A stretch of 64,000 bases of DNA from Sphagnum compactum (GCA_965153455.1 OZ234498.1:7192001-7256000); one strand, 5' to 3'; positions 1 through 13,074 are shown, numbered from the stretch's first letter. The notes: generated from the sequence alone by a model not told the origin. Made by a program: numbers and translations.

Positions 1-3000
1 CCTGTGACATTTTTGACAAACGCTCTCAACCAGAGTATGCAGGTATTGAAATGATTAGAATGCCACACGTTCATTCCAATATCTCAATGACTGCGAAGCT
101 CGGGGTTATCAATTGTCAATTTTACAGGTTCTTGAGACTTTGTAGTTGTAAGAAGTTTTTTGTCTTCCAGATGGTCAGTCTTATTGTCTTTCTGAAGGCA
201 AAAGGCTACCCTTTAAAAGTTCTTCTAAAGAGAACTAGAGGGTTGGTTCTTAAAGAAAAATTCCTCTTTGGAATTTCAGCTTTTGGCATTTTCAGAATGA
301 TTTTGCTTCGGGTCATGTAAGTGGGGAGCTTTCTGTAAGCCCACTTGTTCTTTGTCTTTCCCTGTCCTTTCCCTTTCTGTCTTTCTTTGTTTCTTTGTCT
401 GGTCTTTGTTGTGGTGTCTGTTGCTAGCCAGTAGTATGGCTGAGTCTTCCCGTTGCTTCCGGAATTGCAGCAGAAACTCAGTTCGCAGGATGGTGCTTAT
501 CACCGGCCTTTACCCACTGTAGGGAGCTGATGAAGTCAGTGGGGAAGTTGTGATAGTTAAGTCACTATCATACATACTACTGTTGATGGTCCCTGAACAG
601 GTGTGAGACTGGCACTTTTGTTCATACCGGTGTGTGTTTTTTGTTTTGTTTCTTGTCTTCCCTTGTTTGGTTCTTTCTGTGGCTTCCTGAGGAAGTGTTA
701 GCCTTGCTGTTTCTTCTTCATCGTGAGAACGGAGATTTCTCTATTCTCATGAAAGATATATTGCTGAAGCTTGAAAGATACTGGGGATGCAGAACATATG
801 GAGGAAGTAGTGAGCCTTACATTCCAGTACATCAGAATTCTGCAGCAGCAAGGTGTGGTGGAGTGGATGTTTGAAGAGGTACTAGAATTTTCTGTGACCA
901 ATTCATTTCCTGAAGTGATGGGAATAATGGTCTTTGAGTTGCATCAACAAATCATTTATTCTAATTACCTTACTTGAGTTGCAATTTTCATCAGTGCTGA
1001 GTTAGTTGAACAAAGAGTGGAGTTTTTTCAACATGGTTGCTTATTTGTTTGCTGTAATGAAGGTGCGGGCTGTCTGTGAAATGAAGTTTCACTTTCAAGA
1101 CAAACGGCCTCCAATCTCTTATGTCACTGACCTTGCTGGAAACATGCTGGTACACTCTTAGCCTTTGCTTTGAAAGCATGAGTAAAACTTTTGGAAACTC
1201 TTCTTAGTTGGATTATGTCTATCTAAACTGGAACCCCATCATGTTTGTCAAGTTTAAGAGGCCTAGCTAGATGCCTTATTGTTCATTGCACAACAATCAA
1301 GCATGTTGCATTTGTACAATTTATCTTCCTGTGTAGCTGTACCCTCCAGAAGACTGGCTGTCAGCATCTTTGTTGCCCCGACACTTCGATGCAGAGGCAA
1401 TCACAGCGTTGATCCAGCAGCTCACGCCTGAGGTTGTGAGGTATTGAATCTCTAGCTTCCCCTGGTTTTGTCACTTATGAGATGTGCGTGCAGCCTATTG
1501 ATTGTCTACTAGACATAATACACTTTGTGTGGCCAAGTGATTCTTTTAAAAGGGCTACCTTTTTTCAATTTTGCTGAAGTCCATGTTGTATAAAAATGTA
1601 TGATCTAACATCTTTCAGTTTTTGTTCTCTTTTGTTCCTCTTTTTCTTTGTCTTCCTTTTGGGGCTATTGTCAAACAACAATAATGTGATGTAGGTAACT
1701 GCATTGTGAATGTGAACCTTCATGCCAACATGTTGAAAAGAAGGGGCTGTTTTGTGGAGTTGTGCTTGTCTGTGAGGTAACTTGAGGTTGACATTCATAT
1801 TGTGTTTTAACAGGATATTTTGGTATTCAAAACAATTTGAAGGAAAAACCTCTGAAAAGGAGCCTTGGTATGGAACGGATTACATTATCGAGAGGATTGA
1901 TAAGAAATTGCTGCAGGTACAAATTTTTTTCTTCCATCTCCTCTGCATCTGTACAGATTTCAAGGGCTGTCTTCTTCATGCTGTAGCAATAAACAAGGGT
2001 TTTACTCTGCTGCTTTTGCTCCAGTATTGGAATTTGGGACGGTTGAAAGAATTTCTCTACTTGAGCTTCAGCTGGACTCTTCACTGTGGAAGATGTCTTG
2101 TGTGCAATGCAGAAATGATGTTTCTAAGAGGTCCTTCAAGATTGTGTAATTGGAGTCCTGAATGTTTCACCTGTAAATGCTGCAGGATTGGACAACTGCC
2201 TTCATTGATGGAAACCTCTGTTTGCCATCACAAAACTTGTTCATCCCCACTGATTTTAGTATTAGAGACCCAGCACCAAAGGTAATTACTGCTCTACCTG
2301 CTGTTGTTGCATCACTCACAATCCAGGGAACATATATTTGGTCCTTTAATTATTGGCAGTATTCTGTCCAAATATTTGCCATATCCAATGGAGGAACAAG
2401 CAAGTGAGGTTGGTCTTTATGAGCTATGGTGTTTTAATCTTCACAGGTCAAACACCCATTCATATTGAGGAAGACTCCTCTCTCAAGACTATGGTACAAG
2501 CCAGACACCAAGTTCCACACTCCCAAGGCTTGCATTCAGATCCAGTTCAATTGTCCTGAGTCCAACTACTCCCCAGAAGCAACTGTTCTCACGAGCATCT
2601 TCACTAGGCTACTTGTTGACTACTTGAATGAATATGGTCAGCTCACTATCCACTTTTCATGTCATCATTGTCGATCCTTCTGCAAGAGACTGTACAATTG
2701 TCTTCAATTGGAATGAAGACTCATAGAAGAAGACACTGAGAGCAATCTGTGCAGATAATCAATTGATTTTGTGATTTTATCTAATGTGAAGGTTTAAAGT
2801 TGCTATCCTTTTTTCTATGCAGCCTATTATGCCCAAGTTGCTGGTCTGAACTACAGCATAGTCACCACAATGACTGGGTTCCAGGTAAACTTTCCTTCAA
2901 TCACTAAATATCAATCTATTTCTGAACAACTTAATTAGATGCCATGTTTGGCATGCAAAATGTTGGAATTATCTCTGAATTTTGATCTACAAGAGTGGTC

Positions 3001-5781
3001 ATTATTGGCAGGTTGCAGTGTCAGGCTACCACCACAAGTTGATAGTATTGGTACAGAAAATAATTGACAAGGTTGTAAACTTTGAAGTTGAAGAAGAGCG
3101 ATTTTCTGTAATCAAGGTACTCTGCTCACAGCTCTTGCACCAGTATTCATGTCAGTTGGGTCATCTAGTTGGGGCAAACAAAGCACCAATGGCATTAAAT
3201 GGTGGTGTATCTTTCAGGATTCTGAATGTTGTTAGATGCTAAACTTGTTAAGGATTAATGAGCTTGCTTAATGTGCTTGAAGTTTCTTCTTGTTTGAAGG
3301 CATATATGAGTAATATGTGATATTGTCTTCATCTACGGCTGGGAAACTCCATGTGCAGGAAAAAGTGATGAAGGACTATTTGAATGTACGTTTTCAACAA
3401 CCATATCAGCAAGTTATGTATAACTGCTCATTGCTGCTGGAGCACAAGCGTTGGCATACAAATGACTTCGTTGAAGTGTTGCCAACACTTGAGGCTTGTG
3501 ATCTGACAGCATTCTTCCCCCGGATCCTTTCCCGCATCTTTCTTGAGTGCTACATAGCAGGTACTCAATCTCTCTTGCAAGTGTTCTTGTTTGCAGTTGC
3601 TACTGCCTTCCAAATTTTGTGACAATTCTTGGGGTTGACAGGTAATTTGACATCCAATGAAGCAGAGGGGTTAGTGCAGCATATTGAAATGAGTCTTTCA
3701 GATGGCCCAAAAGTGAAGGCCAAACCACCATTTTTATCCCAGCACACAGAGCAGAGGATTGTCAAGTTGGAAGATGGTGCTGACTGGTACTATTCAATTA
3801 CTGGCACAAACCTTCAGGATGAGAATTCTGCTCTGCAAACCTACTTCCAGGTACAAATAGTCTGGGTGCCTGATCATGCAAATGGCATCATTTCTCTTGT
3901 CATTTGTCTGGATGAAAGTTGAAGAATTGCTGCTGGGGAAGATGATATGTTTCAGGTTGTCCTGAACATATCTGTGATTCTGGTGGGACAGGTGGGCCAG
4001 GATAACACAAACACCAATGTACTGCTCGAACTCTTTGTCTTGGCTGCAAAACAGGATGTATTCCACCAGCTACGAACAGTGGAGCAACTTGGTTATGTGG
4101 TTTTCCTTATGTCCAAGTAAGTCTTGGGTGGACTGATAATGGTCTTGGGTCAGAGGCACAAACAAAAAGCAGTTCTTAATAGTCACTTGAAATCCAAAAG
4201 GTGATGTTGGCAGGGTTGCAAGTTCAGATAACCAATCTTGCAGCATGTATGTTAGAAGTTCATAGGTTCTGAGATATCTTATATGCTACAGGCACATAAA
4301 TGTAGATCCTCATTTATGTGGGATTTTTAATCCTTTCCTTTCTCTTTTTTCACTTGTGTTGTAGGAATGATTATGGGGTACGCGGGACACACTTCATTAT
4401 TCAGTCTACTTTGAAGGTGGGTTGGTTGACATTTGTATGAGATGCTGAATCTTGCTAGCACATTTTCTTTCCCTGTGTGCATAGAACTGGAGGTCTCTCT
4501 GCTGTATTGGATAAGGTAACCACTTAATTGAACATTCTCATGGCACCTTCATTGCACAGGTTGTTGTACAGGCCAAAATTGTCTCAGATATGAAACCAAA
4601 TGTGCTGTTTAACAGAGTACTGGACTGTCAAAGTCCTGTGATAGACCTGCTCAATTGCCCAACAGAAAGTAAAGTGAAGGTTGTTCCCTGCAACATTATT
4701 TAGTCTCAATTTCTGACTGATGTTTAACAATTTTCATCTTGCAGGATCCAGGGTTTCTGGATGAGCGGGTGGAGGCTTTTCTTGAGCAGTTTGAACAGGA
4801 ATTGCAGAAGATGACAGAGGAAGATTTCAAGGTATGTGCATACTTAATCTACTACCCTCTACCCTCCATGTAGGCCTCTCTACAATCTCATAGACATGGT
4901 TACTCTACTTCTTGTCTTCAAGATGATGGTGACCTGACAGCTCATGATTTGGGGTGTCTTGAGTGCACCACCTGATGCTCTTGTGGTTTGCATGCTTCAA
5001 TATCATATCTTTTTGCACACTTGCTGACAGATTTGTCATTGGAAGTTTCAAGGAATTGTCTAACATGAGTGTTGGAGATTACAGAAGAATGTGGACACAT
5101 TGATAGAAATCAAGCTGGAGAAGCACAAGAATTTGTGGGAGGAGAGTAGATTCTTTTGGGGTGAGATTGAGGATGGGACATTGAAGTTTGACAGGGCTCA
5201 GGTTGAGGTATGTAATTATGCCCAAGAGTCATTTCAGAGGAGCTGCTGGAATGACATTTTTTTGGCTGGATTGGCCCTAGCTGCTTCAGTAGCTTCTTGT
5301 TGGAATTAGAGGAGAAATCACCAAAGAACGAGGTGGTTGTCATGTTTACTGACAGTGTGCTGGAATGTGCCAGATAGCGAAACTCAAATTGGTGAAGAAG
5401 CAAGAGCTGCTGGATTTTTTCACTACTTACATTCAACAGAACGCACCGATGCGAAGAAAGCTTACCATACAGGTCTATGGTAACCAGCATCTTGCTGAAT
5501 ATAAAGTTACCACCAAGACTGAGACAACAAAAGGGAATGTGCACATTGGTGACACAGGGGTCACATTAGAGGGGCTTGTGGTTAGTGAAGGCTTGAATCA
5601 TAAACGAACTGAAAAGGATATTGGTGGAGGAGATACAACATGCAAGCTTGCTGTAGAGAATGAGAATATGCCCAGGACAAAAGCTATTCGGATTGTCAAT
5701 CCCTATAACTTCAAGCGCTCACAGCAAATATATGGCTCTCTTAGGGGTGGGCAACATGAGGCATATGCAGAAGCAGTTTGA
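1..5781 (+). CDS. Insulysin-like M16 zinc metalloprotease (IDE/PXM16 type), 5' part outside the window
   Basis: Peptidase family M16A, which degrades small peptides inside a closed chamber (cytosol or peroxisome in plants). The first exon I can place begins at 770 (DTGDAEHMEEVV). Exons follow at 1063-1149, 1337-1440, 1814-1916, 2186-2281, 2447-2636, 2823-2884, 3012-3116, 3359-3560, 3642-3850, 3992-4116, 4365-4416, 4745-4831, 5085-5207 and 5374-5781, ending in TGA. Family landmarks are RLWYKPDTKF, the AQVAGLNYSI block, FHQLRTVEQLGYVV and the C-terminal KLEKHKNLWEES with DGTLKFDRAQ. The catalytic HxxEH motif lies in the N-terminal domain, which is not in the window, so activity cannot be judged. 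An open stretch at 172-215 (SLIVFLKAKG) recalls the family's GSL..LK.KGW block but is not proven. The C-terminal exon carries about 40 residues beyond the usual YG..HL.EY region. A 120-nt in-frame open block at 4560-4679 may be a cassette exon. Identity is firm; the 5' structure is open. Confidence 0.88.
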
Positions 5782-6747
5782 TGATAGCAAATTCTAGTCA
5801 ATGTCAATTCATAGCTTCCCTTCGAGGGAAGGTCTCTATTGCTTTTACACAACTTGATTTTATGCTCCATTGAGCACCAGGATATTTGACGTTGCTCTTG
5901 GGAATTGATTGTTGTTTTATCAGTAGATTGACAATTGAATTGTTGGACAGCTCAAAGGGGTGTGCTTTCTGTTTTTTGTTTTCCTCACTGATTCTATCAT
6001 CTATTTATGCACTGTTACAGGTCTTATTTTCCACCTAAATCAATATGACTGGAGAAACTACGATGATAAACCAATATAATTCTTCCGGTCATAACACTAA
6101 ATTATATTTTGATATTGCTTAACCTCAAAATCCATCTCACACCTTTAATCTTCTTGCAGAATGAGTTACCCCTGCCAATTCTGCTACCTTACCTTTGTAT
6201 GTATGCTCCGTCTAGGCCATGGAGTTGGTGAAAGATACCCTTCCTATACCCATGGGGAGGCTGCAGCCTCCCCTTTCTATCATCTTCACTGACTATTTGC
6301 TTATTTTCATTGTATGTGGAAATAATTATCAGTGCTATACGTGTGCTTTGTCATGTCTTTGTATAAGAGAACATGAACATTGGGCATGCTGCATGAACAT
6401 CAATCTGCTGAGCAGATTTATCGATGTAAAGGTAACTGGTTATGTCTGGTAATTGGGTTGAGGCTGCCGGTTACTGGAAATAGCCTTGGCACTTTAACAC
6501 CTTCACTACTTTCAATGACCAGCAGCCTCTCACAGTTACCTAGGTCCAGAGAACCACAAACATGATGACTTTACAACATGCTAAAGTCAATGTCCATGGA
6601 TGACTAGTTAAGACTCATGAGTTGTTCACAATTCTTCCCACAGGTTATGAAATCTTGAGCAACTTGATGAAATATGTGGCCGTCTACTTAGCAGGAGGCA
6701 ATGACACCTATGATCAGTCATGTTGGCGGCTTGTCCCAACTCTACAC
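5782..6747. other. 3' flank of the M16 gene; no gene seen
   Basis: This stretch probably holds the 3' UTR of the protease gene followed by unremarkable intergenic DNA. Its open frames are short, and none resembles a family I know. Confidence 0.5.
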
Positions 6748-6750
6748 TTA

Positions 6751-7078
6751 GGCCCACTTTAGACAAGGGTCCAGGGTCCAATTTCCTAGGAACCAATTTG
6801 GACTGATTTAAATTAAATTGAATCCTTGAGTCGGACTATACCTTGGTCGCTGGCCTGATTCTTGGTTCTCCAAATCAGGAGCTCTCCTTTTAACAGTGTT
6901 TTTTGGTCCAAACCATTTGACTTTACCTCCAAAAAAGGTGCCAATTTAAAGCCTCAATTTGCCTCAATTTGGTCTTGTACCCTCATCTAAAGGCTTGGGA
7001 CGAATTTAGAGCTTTTGACCAATAAGATTGCTTGAATTCAATAGTCCCTGGACCTTGGACCCTCGTCTAAAGTCGCCC
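6751..7078. mobile_element. Tourist/PIF-Harbinger-like MITE (328 bp)
   Basis: The ends are imperfect inverted repeats. The left end reads GGCCCACTTTAGAC and the reverse complement of the right end reads GGGCGACTTTAGAC. Similarity continues to about 30 bp (AAGGGTCCAGGGTCC against GAGGGTCCAAGGTCC) with about 4 mismatches in all. Both sides carry TTA (6748-6750 and 7079-7081), the 3-bp target duplication typical of PIF/Harbinger elements. There is no coding capacity. The inside is AT-rich and repeats fragments of the terminal motif near 6975-6995. It lies between the 3' ends of two convergent genes. Confidence 0.8.
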
Positions 7079-7081
7079 TTA

Positions 7082-7651
7082 GTTCATGGATTCTGGGCTT
7101 TGAACTCATCCACATGGAGAATTCTATCTGTTTGCCATTGTGTAGTTGGTTTCAAATTGAAATCTCGTTCTACCAACATATTTCTGTTTTTAGAAAGTGG
7201 CAACAACAGTTTTTGATCTTAGTATGCATCCAGATGCATTTACCATTGCTTGTAAAAAGTCAGCCATACATCACTCTGCGTTTTATGTAAGCTGCAAACC
7301 CTTAGAAAATGGTTAAAGCTACTTGAGAAAAACTCCTTGAGAAGCCCTTGAGATATCATTATGCAGACTCTTAAGGAAGAAACATCAAACAGCTTTGGTT
7401 GAGACAATCTAAACCTATTATCCGACCCACTTGGATTCAATCCTCTGCTGTGCATCCACAGACCTTTAAGTAAGCTGTCCTTCACTACAAAAGCCTTTGG
7501 GCAAGGAAAGGAAGACTCATCCATCATCAGAACTTCTGAATTCAATACAATGGGACTGTCTCTAAACCAGGATCAGGTTGGACCCTCAAATCTCCATGTA
7601 GATTTGTAGTTAAGCCTACAGAAGTCTCTGTAAAGCGAACATCAATAAGAC
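7082..7651. other. Gap between the MITE and the Nopp140 stop codon
   Basis: This probably includes the 3' UTR of the minus-strand Nopp140-like gene. I see no other gene or element. Confidence 0.5.
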
Positions 7652-10600
7652 TCATTCATCATCAGAATTCGCAAACTTGATCGAGTGTGACTGGTGATCA
7701 ATTACACCACCCTTGTAACTACCACGCTTCTTCTTTGTCTTCTCATGCCGAAAATTCCTGCACATGATTCCCACAGTGAAATTAATAAAATCTATTCAAG
7801 ACACATTCTGAAACATTTTGTCAAAGTGCTATAAGAGGAGGTGAGAAGCAACAACCAATCGTCAGCCTCTTAAAATGTGTCAGACTTACTGATAAGAGTA
7901 TTATGAAGGGTTAGATAACTGAAAGGGCCATCACAGAATCTTCCCAATAATGGAAAGGGACCCTTTTTCATAGTATAATCAGTAAAACTCCATATCTGTA
8001 TGCAAGCACATAATGAACCACATTCTTCCCAATACATTATCCTCAAAAAATGAAGGAATACTTACTTTCCTCGAACTTGACCAAGAACCTCTTGCGCCTT
8101 AGCACCCCACCCGTCCTCTGCTCCAGACTGCCACCTCTCATCAAACAACCACAAATTACAAAGCAGGTAGCATTAGCAGACAGCATTCACATGGCTGTTG
8201 TACAAGCACCAAGCAGAAGTGCATACTTGAAGAAGGTACAGAAACTTTTACTTGAACACACCTTTGCCCAATAGGAGTTGTCACTTAGCCTGGGGTCCAA
8301 CAATTGCACCTGCAGTCGAGTAAAGCACATCGTCAGATTGAACTCTTGCTCACTAATCAAGACTCCACTAATGAACTAGGATTGCATTCATAATTCATTA
8401 CACAAATAAATCTCAGAAATTCACTCACAAAACCACTGGATTTCACTCTGGAGAAGTTCAGACTCTATTTCAAACACATGAGTCAAAAGAGAAACTGGGC
8501 AAGAGAGAACATGATATAAGTTATAGATCTTACCTCTGCTGGATTCACCCTTTGAAATGCCTTTGCACCAGTAGGCTGCTCAAACACAGGAACACAACAG
8601 ATAGAGAAAATTACAAATCTTCATAAGTACTTATGATTTCTAATGAATCTGAACAGAATCAAGAGAAGACCCAATAATTAGGATCTAATTATTTCAGATC
8701 TGAGAACATAACAGGAGATCCAAACCTTGAATGTAGAGAAACACCTGAGGAGCAATTTGAACAACAGTGAATCATATGCATGTTCAGTGAGCAACAGTAT
8801 TTCAGATGTGTAGCAACCATGTTGCCCGAACCCTAAACCACTTCCTAACCACCAGACCAGAAGTGGATCAAACATGTTGCCCAAACCTCCCCATTGTTTA
8901 ATCCCCTGGTACGTACATGGTTTTTCAGCAACAGGGTATAACATGGCAACCCCTACTATAGCCAGGATGGCTATGGGAGGTAACATCTACTTGGGGTATT
9001 GGCTTGATGCTTCTGAAAGCTTGAACAATACATCAGGGAGAAAGCCACTCCAAAACACCACAGAAAACAGACATATATCCTCTTTGGGACTCCCTGCAAA
9101 CTGGCACTAAGTATACTACAATTTACACCCTTAGTAAACATTCTACTTTCTGAAGTAAGCAACATCTTGAGAGATTTGTCCATACTTTAACAAAGACTGA
9201 GCTGCTACACCTGACATCAATGTGACTGGCAAGTTGAGAACTACATACAGTGTCTTTGGAAGCTGAGCCTAAGGGTTTGTTTTGTGCAGACTTATTTGTC
9301 TTCTCAGGTAACGAATTCTTTGTGAACTCTTCTCCTTTGTCGTCCCCTGCACTGTTGAGCTCTCCATTGACCACCTCTTCAACCTTAGCCTTCTTATTTG
9401 CAGGACTCACATCAGCTCCCTTCTCCACTGGTTTCCTCTTCTTGCTGCTAGGGATGCTGGTAGGTCCATTCTTACCGTGTGGATCAACTTCCATAGGTGT
9501 GTTGGCAACAGTTTTGCTAGTGTCTTCCATTTCTACATCCTTCTGTGGTGACACCATTTTATGTGACTTCTTCCCCTTCTTCACAGTAGAGTCTAGTGCT
9601 AATTGCTTTTTCACATCTTTCTTGTCTTCTTTCCTTGTGCCCTGGTTGGTAGATGTGACCTGCACACTACTTTTGTGAGCCGAAACTCCCAAATTATGAG
9701 AGACTGCTGCCTTTCCCTCCCTTGATTTCAGACTAGGTTTTGTAGCCTCTTCATCAGATGAGTCTGAAGAGTCATCTGAGGATGATGCCTGAAAGAAAAG
9801 AAATGAACGCAGAAAAGCGTACAGCCAAGTCAAACTTTGTTCTTGGGATGTGACTTGGCTAAACCCTAAATCCTAAACCCTAAGCCCAACAGTGCAACTA
9901 ACCTACCCAGAAAGTCTCAATCACCTTTAATCTTCCCAGAAAGTCTCAATCACCTTTAATCTTCACTTTTTAAAAAAAAATTCATGAGGATGAAATCAGG
10001 GCAGGTAATAAAGGCAACTTTGCATTTGCATTTTGCATTTTTTTCTGCCCAATTCTTACACATGTGCTCCAGAGGTATTTCCAGGAAGGCATAGCAGAAA
10101 AAATAGCATGAAGGTCAACTACATGTTACACAGATCAAATTTTACCTCTCATAACTCACCTTGATTGCCCTTCCTAGACCTGCTCCTCCTGTACTTTTGA
10201 TCTCAACACTCTCATCACTGCTTTCATCCTCCTCCTCAGACAATGATGCTGGGGATGTTATTTCTTTGACACCAGAGGTTGGCAGTGATGTCTGAACTGG
10301 AACTGGCCCTCCTGTTGTGTTTGATTTTCTAGCTGGAATGTTTTCATCATCTGCTTCAGAATCTGAGGAATCTGAAGAAGACGATGAAGATGTTATGTTT
10401 TTCTTAGCAGTGGATGCTGCAGCAATCAGATTGGCTTCAGAATCATTAGCTCTACTCAGTTTGGCTGGCTTTCTCATGACTGGTTCTTCGTCTTCATCAT
10501 CGCTTGATGAGTCTGAAGAGGAAGAGTCTGTTTGCTTATTATTAGCTGCTACTGGCTTATTGACAAGAGCAACAGTTGTTGCCAAGTCTTGTGGCACTTC

Positions 10601-12383
10601 CATTTCTTCATCACTTGAGCTTTCACTGCATTGGGAAATCTCTGCAGTTGACACCTTTGGTAGGACCACCTTATCTGGAACAACTGTACTTGTGCCCATG
10701 ACTGCCACATCTTGCATGATGTCTTCCTCCTCGTCACTGGATGAGTCTGATGACGACTCATCAGAATCCTCCACTGCCAATCTTGCTGCCCCCTTCACAG
10801 CAGGAACCACTGTCACAGGTGCAGACAACCCACTTTCCCTTTTGGTAGATGGAACAACTTCTGTCTTTGCTTCAGACCGTTGTACCTGTGGCTCCTTCAC
10901 TGCCTCATCTTCAGATTCAGAAGACTCCTCCTCTGACTCTTCCTCCACCTTAGAAGCAATTGCTGCTTTCACTTTTGGAACCACTGCAACAGGTTTCACA
11001 GTCCCTTCCTCGTCATCTGAGTCTGAAGAAGAATCATCTGATGATGATTCCACCTCATTTACTGTTGCAGCAGTAGTACCTGTAGCCACTTTCACTGCTG
11101 TATCCACCACTTCATCAACTTCGTCTTCATCTTCGTCTTCATCTGAGCTTGTTGATGTGGTAGTCTCTGCATCTTTCACTGTCGTTGTCCCATTTGAAAC
11201 TATTGCAGTCGGAGTGCCTTCATCCTCCCCTTCCGAATCATCTGATGAGCTATCTGTGGCCTTTGCCTCAGGTTTCACTGCTTTGATCATGTTTTTGCCA
11301 TTTCTTGTAGCCTCTTTCAGACTCTCTGCATTAGAAACCTTCAACTTGGACTCTGTCAGCTTCTTTGATTGGATTTTCCCAGAGATCTCCTTGCTTTTGT
11401 TCTTTGACACCCTATGGTCATCTTCCTCATCCTCATCAGAAGAACTCGCATGTTTGCTCAATACAGGCAAAATCTTGGAGTGTTTTTCAGCTAGCTCCTT
11501 GGAGCCGTGATCCTTTGTCTTCCGTTTCTTAGTTACTCCACTGCATTACACAAAGGAAAGCACAATACTCATGGTAAACATAGAATCTGAGAGAGCAGAG
11601 CTGCCAAAGAGTTTTAAGATGAGACTAATCTGCAAACTGGAGCATAATTAGACAGACAGACAGACAGTTGTATTGGGTCGTGGAGAGGGTGACAGAGGGA
11701 GAGAGCAGACCCTGTTTTACTTGACAAGTAAGCTGAGAAAATTGCTGTGAGATCCTCCTGAACCAAATTCCCTGAATCGCCCTTCTACATTCATATCAAA
11801 CATTCCATTCCCTCATCAGTAGTAGAGAAACAAATCTTACTTCACTAATCAAGCGCCTCTGGATTCATCTGAACAATACAGTACAATGCTCAACTAGGGC
11901 TTAAGTAACCCTAAACACTTCTGAGCACCACATCTTGTTGCAAAAAAATTTGCAGCAAAAAGAAAAACTTAGGGTCTACCAGTTTGACTGAGCGAACTTC
12001 TACAAACTCGTTGCCCATGAACGCAATGTGTCTCGGATCCAGTTCAAGGGATTCCCAAATCAACCACAAGAATTTCCTTCAAAGGGAGCTCACAATTCTC
12101 CCCCCTCATCCCATCATTACTTGGAGAGGAAAGAAGCTCTAGAACCGAAGGGAGTTAGTCACAAGTTCAAACTACTGCACTTCTCCAACCAACACGCACA
12201 CGGCTCCACCACATTACATTTATACAGGACGCCAAGTCTCTCAAAACAGACAATGGGAAAAAAAAATTGCAAAAAAGCTCTCACCAAGCCCGTCTCCGAG
12301 ATGAACAACTTCAGCGTCTTCAGAAAACCCCTTTTCCGCAGGAAATCCACCACGAGCTGATCCAAGCTAACAGAAGAAGCCAT
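7652..12383 (-). CDS. Nopp140/SRP40-like nucleolar phosphoprotein (LisH + acidic serine repeats + SRP40 C-terminal domain)
   Basis: Nopp140 is a nucleolar and Cajal-body chaperone of box C/D and H/ACA snoRNPs, heavily phosphorylated by CK2. Coding segments on the minus strand are about 12383-12285, 11540-10160, 9788-9249, 8575-8534, 8309-8262, 8127-8066 and 7757-7652, giving roughly 750 residues. The N-terminus (MASSVSLDQLVVDFLRKRGF) is a LisH motif. The large exon alternates acidic serine blocks such as SSSDEDEEDD with basic, Ala/Pro/Val-rich linkers, the classic Nopp140 pattern. The C-terminus has FQRVNPAE, LLDPRLSDNSYWAK, GWGAKAQEVLGQVRGK and FRHEKTKKKRGSYKGG, the conserved SRP40 domain. 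The stop codon is at 7654-7652. I chose the ATG at 12383 because LisH begins there. The exon 1/exon 2 phase does not close with the best splice sites, so that border (11540) or a small extra exon is unresolved. Confidence 0.9.
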
Positions 12384-12407
12384 GACCGTCGTCACTCACG
12401 CGCGCGC

Positions 12408-12417
12408 GGCGCGAAAA
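12408..12417 (-). promoter_or_regulatory. E2F-like site upstream of the Nopp140-like start
   Basis: GGCGCGAAAA on the plus strand reads TTTTCGCGCC on the minus strand and fits the E2F consensus TTTSSCGC. It lies 25 bp upstream of the ATG at 12383, within a GC-rich stretch that is unusual for this window. It may sit in the 5' UTR, and function is inferred only. Confidence 0.4.
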
Positions 12418-12552
12418 ACCTCGAAAGGGGAGAAGGGGCCGCACTTGGACAACAATAAACAACATCTCCCGCTGCAACCTCTCTTGTGATTTAGGGCAGA
12501 AGAAGCTCCGAACCCTAAAAGGATTACGGTTTGGAGACCCTGACCATAACAT

Positions 12553-12577
12553 TAAACCCTAGAAGCATTAGGGTTTA
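12553..12577. promoter_or_regulatory. Palindromic telo-box pair (AAACCCTA / TAGGGTTT)
   Basis: TAAACCCTA and TAGGGTTTA form perfect 9-bp inverted arms around a 7-nt spacer, about 170 bp upstream of the Nopp140-like ATG. A further AACCCTAA occurs at 12511-12518. Telo-boxes are common in plant promoters of ribosome-biogenesis and translation genes, which matches a nucleolar protein. Confidence 0.6.
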
Positions 12578-13072
12578 AGAGTTTCATCAAAATGTGTGTA
12601 TTCTGGGTTCTTTAACAAACAACTTGTCTTCATAAAAACTCATGTGTTAGTAAAAACTTAGACTGGGGTAAACCGGCTGGTGACCGAACACTTAAGTGCT
12701 CAGGGCAAGCTGGATGCAAGGGAAGGGCTCCATTGTTTCTGATGTTCAAACAAAACTTGAACCTCTCCTGTGAATGCATTCGGTGCACTAAAAATCGTAA
12801 AAAATGGAATAGAATTGACAAAGTTATAGCCTTTCCAAGTAGAGGGGTCAAAAACTCAAAAAAACAAACCACTGAATGTTACAAGGGCCTGTTGTGGAAC
12901 ACCTAAAAAGCTCCTTTACATTGGTTTGTTGCTATTAGAGTTCCAAGATTACTTGTAAAACTTTAGGTGGCGCTCCTACGACACTTTAAATTGTTTAAAA
13001 TCAATAAAAATTAAAAAAAGTTATGAGGTTTGAAAGTAAGAGTCCAAAGAGAAGAAAAAGAAACTCATTTTG
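12578..13072. other. Intergenic; no gene seen
   Basis: AT-rich DNA between the Nopp140-like promoter and the pogo-like transposon, with only short open frames. Confidence 0.5.
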
Positions 13073-13074
13073 TA

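Noticed and set aside
9250-9678. 142-codon plus-strand frame
   Set aside because: Antisense of Nopp140 exon 3.
10317-11510. 397-codon plus-strand open frame, very serine-rich
   Set aside because: It is the antisense of the acidic serine blocks in Nopp140 exon 2. TCA/TCT/GAA/GAT repeats stay open on both strands, and the minus-strand reading has the family domains.
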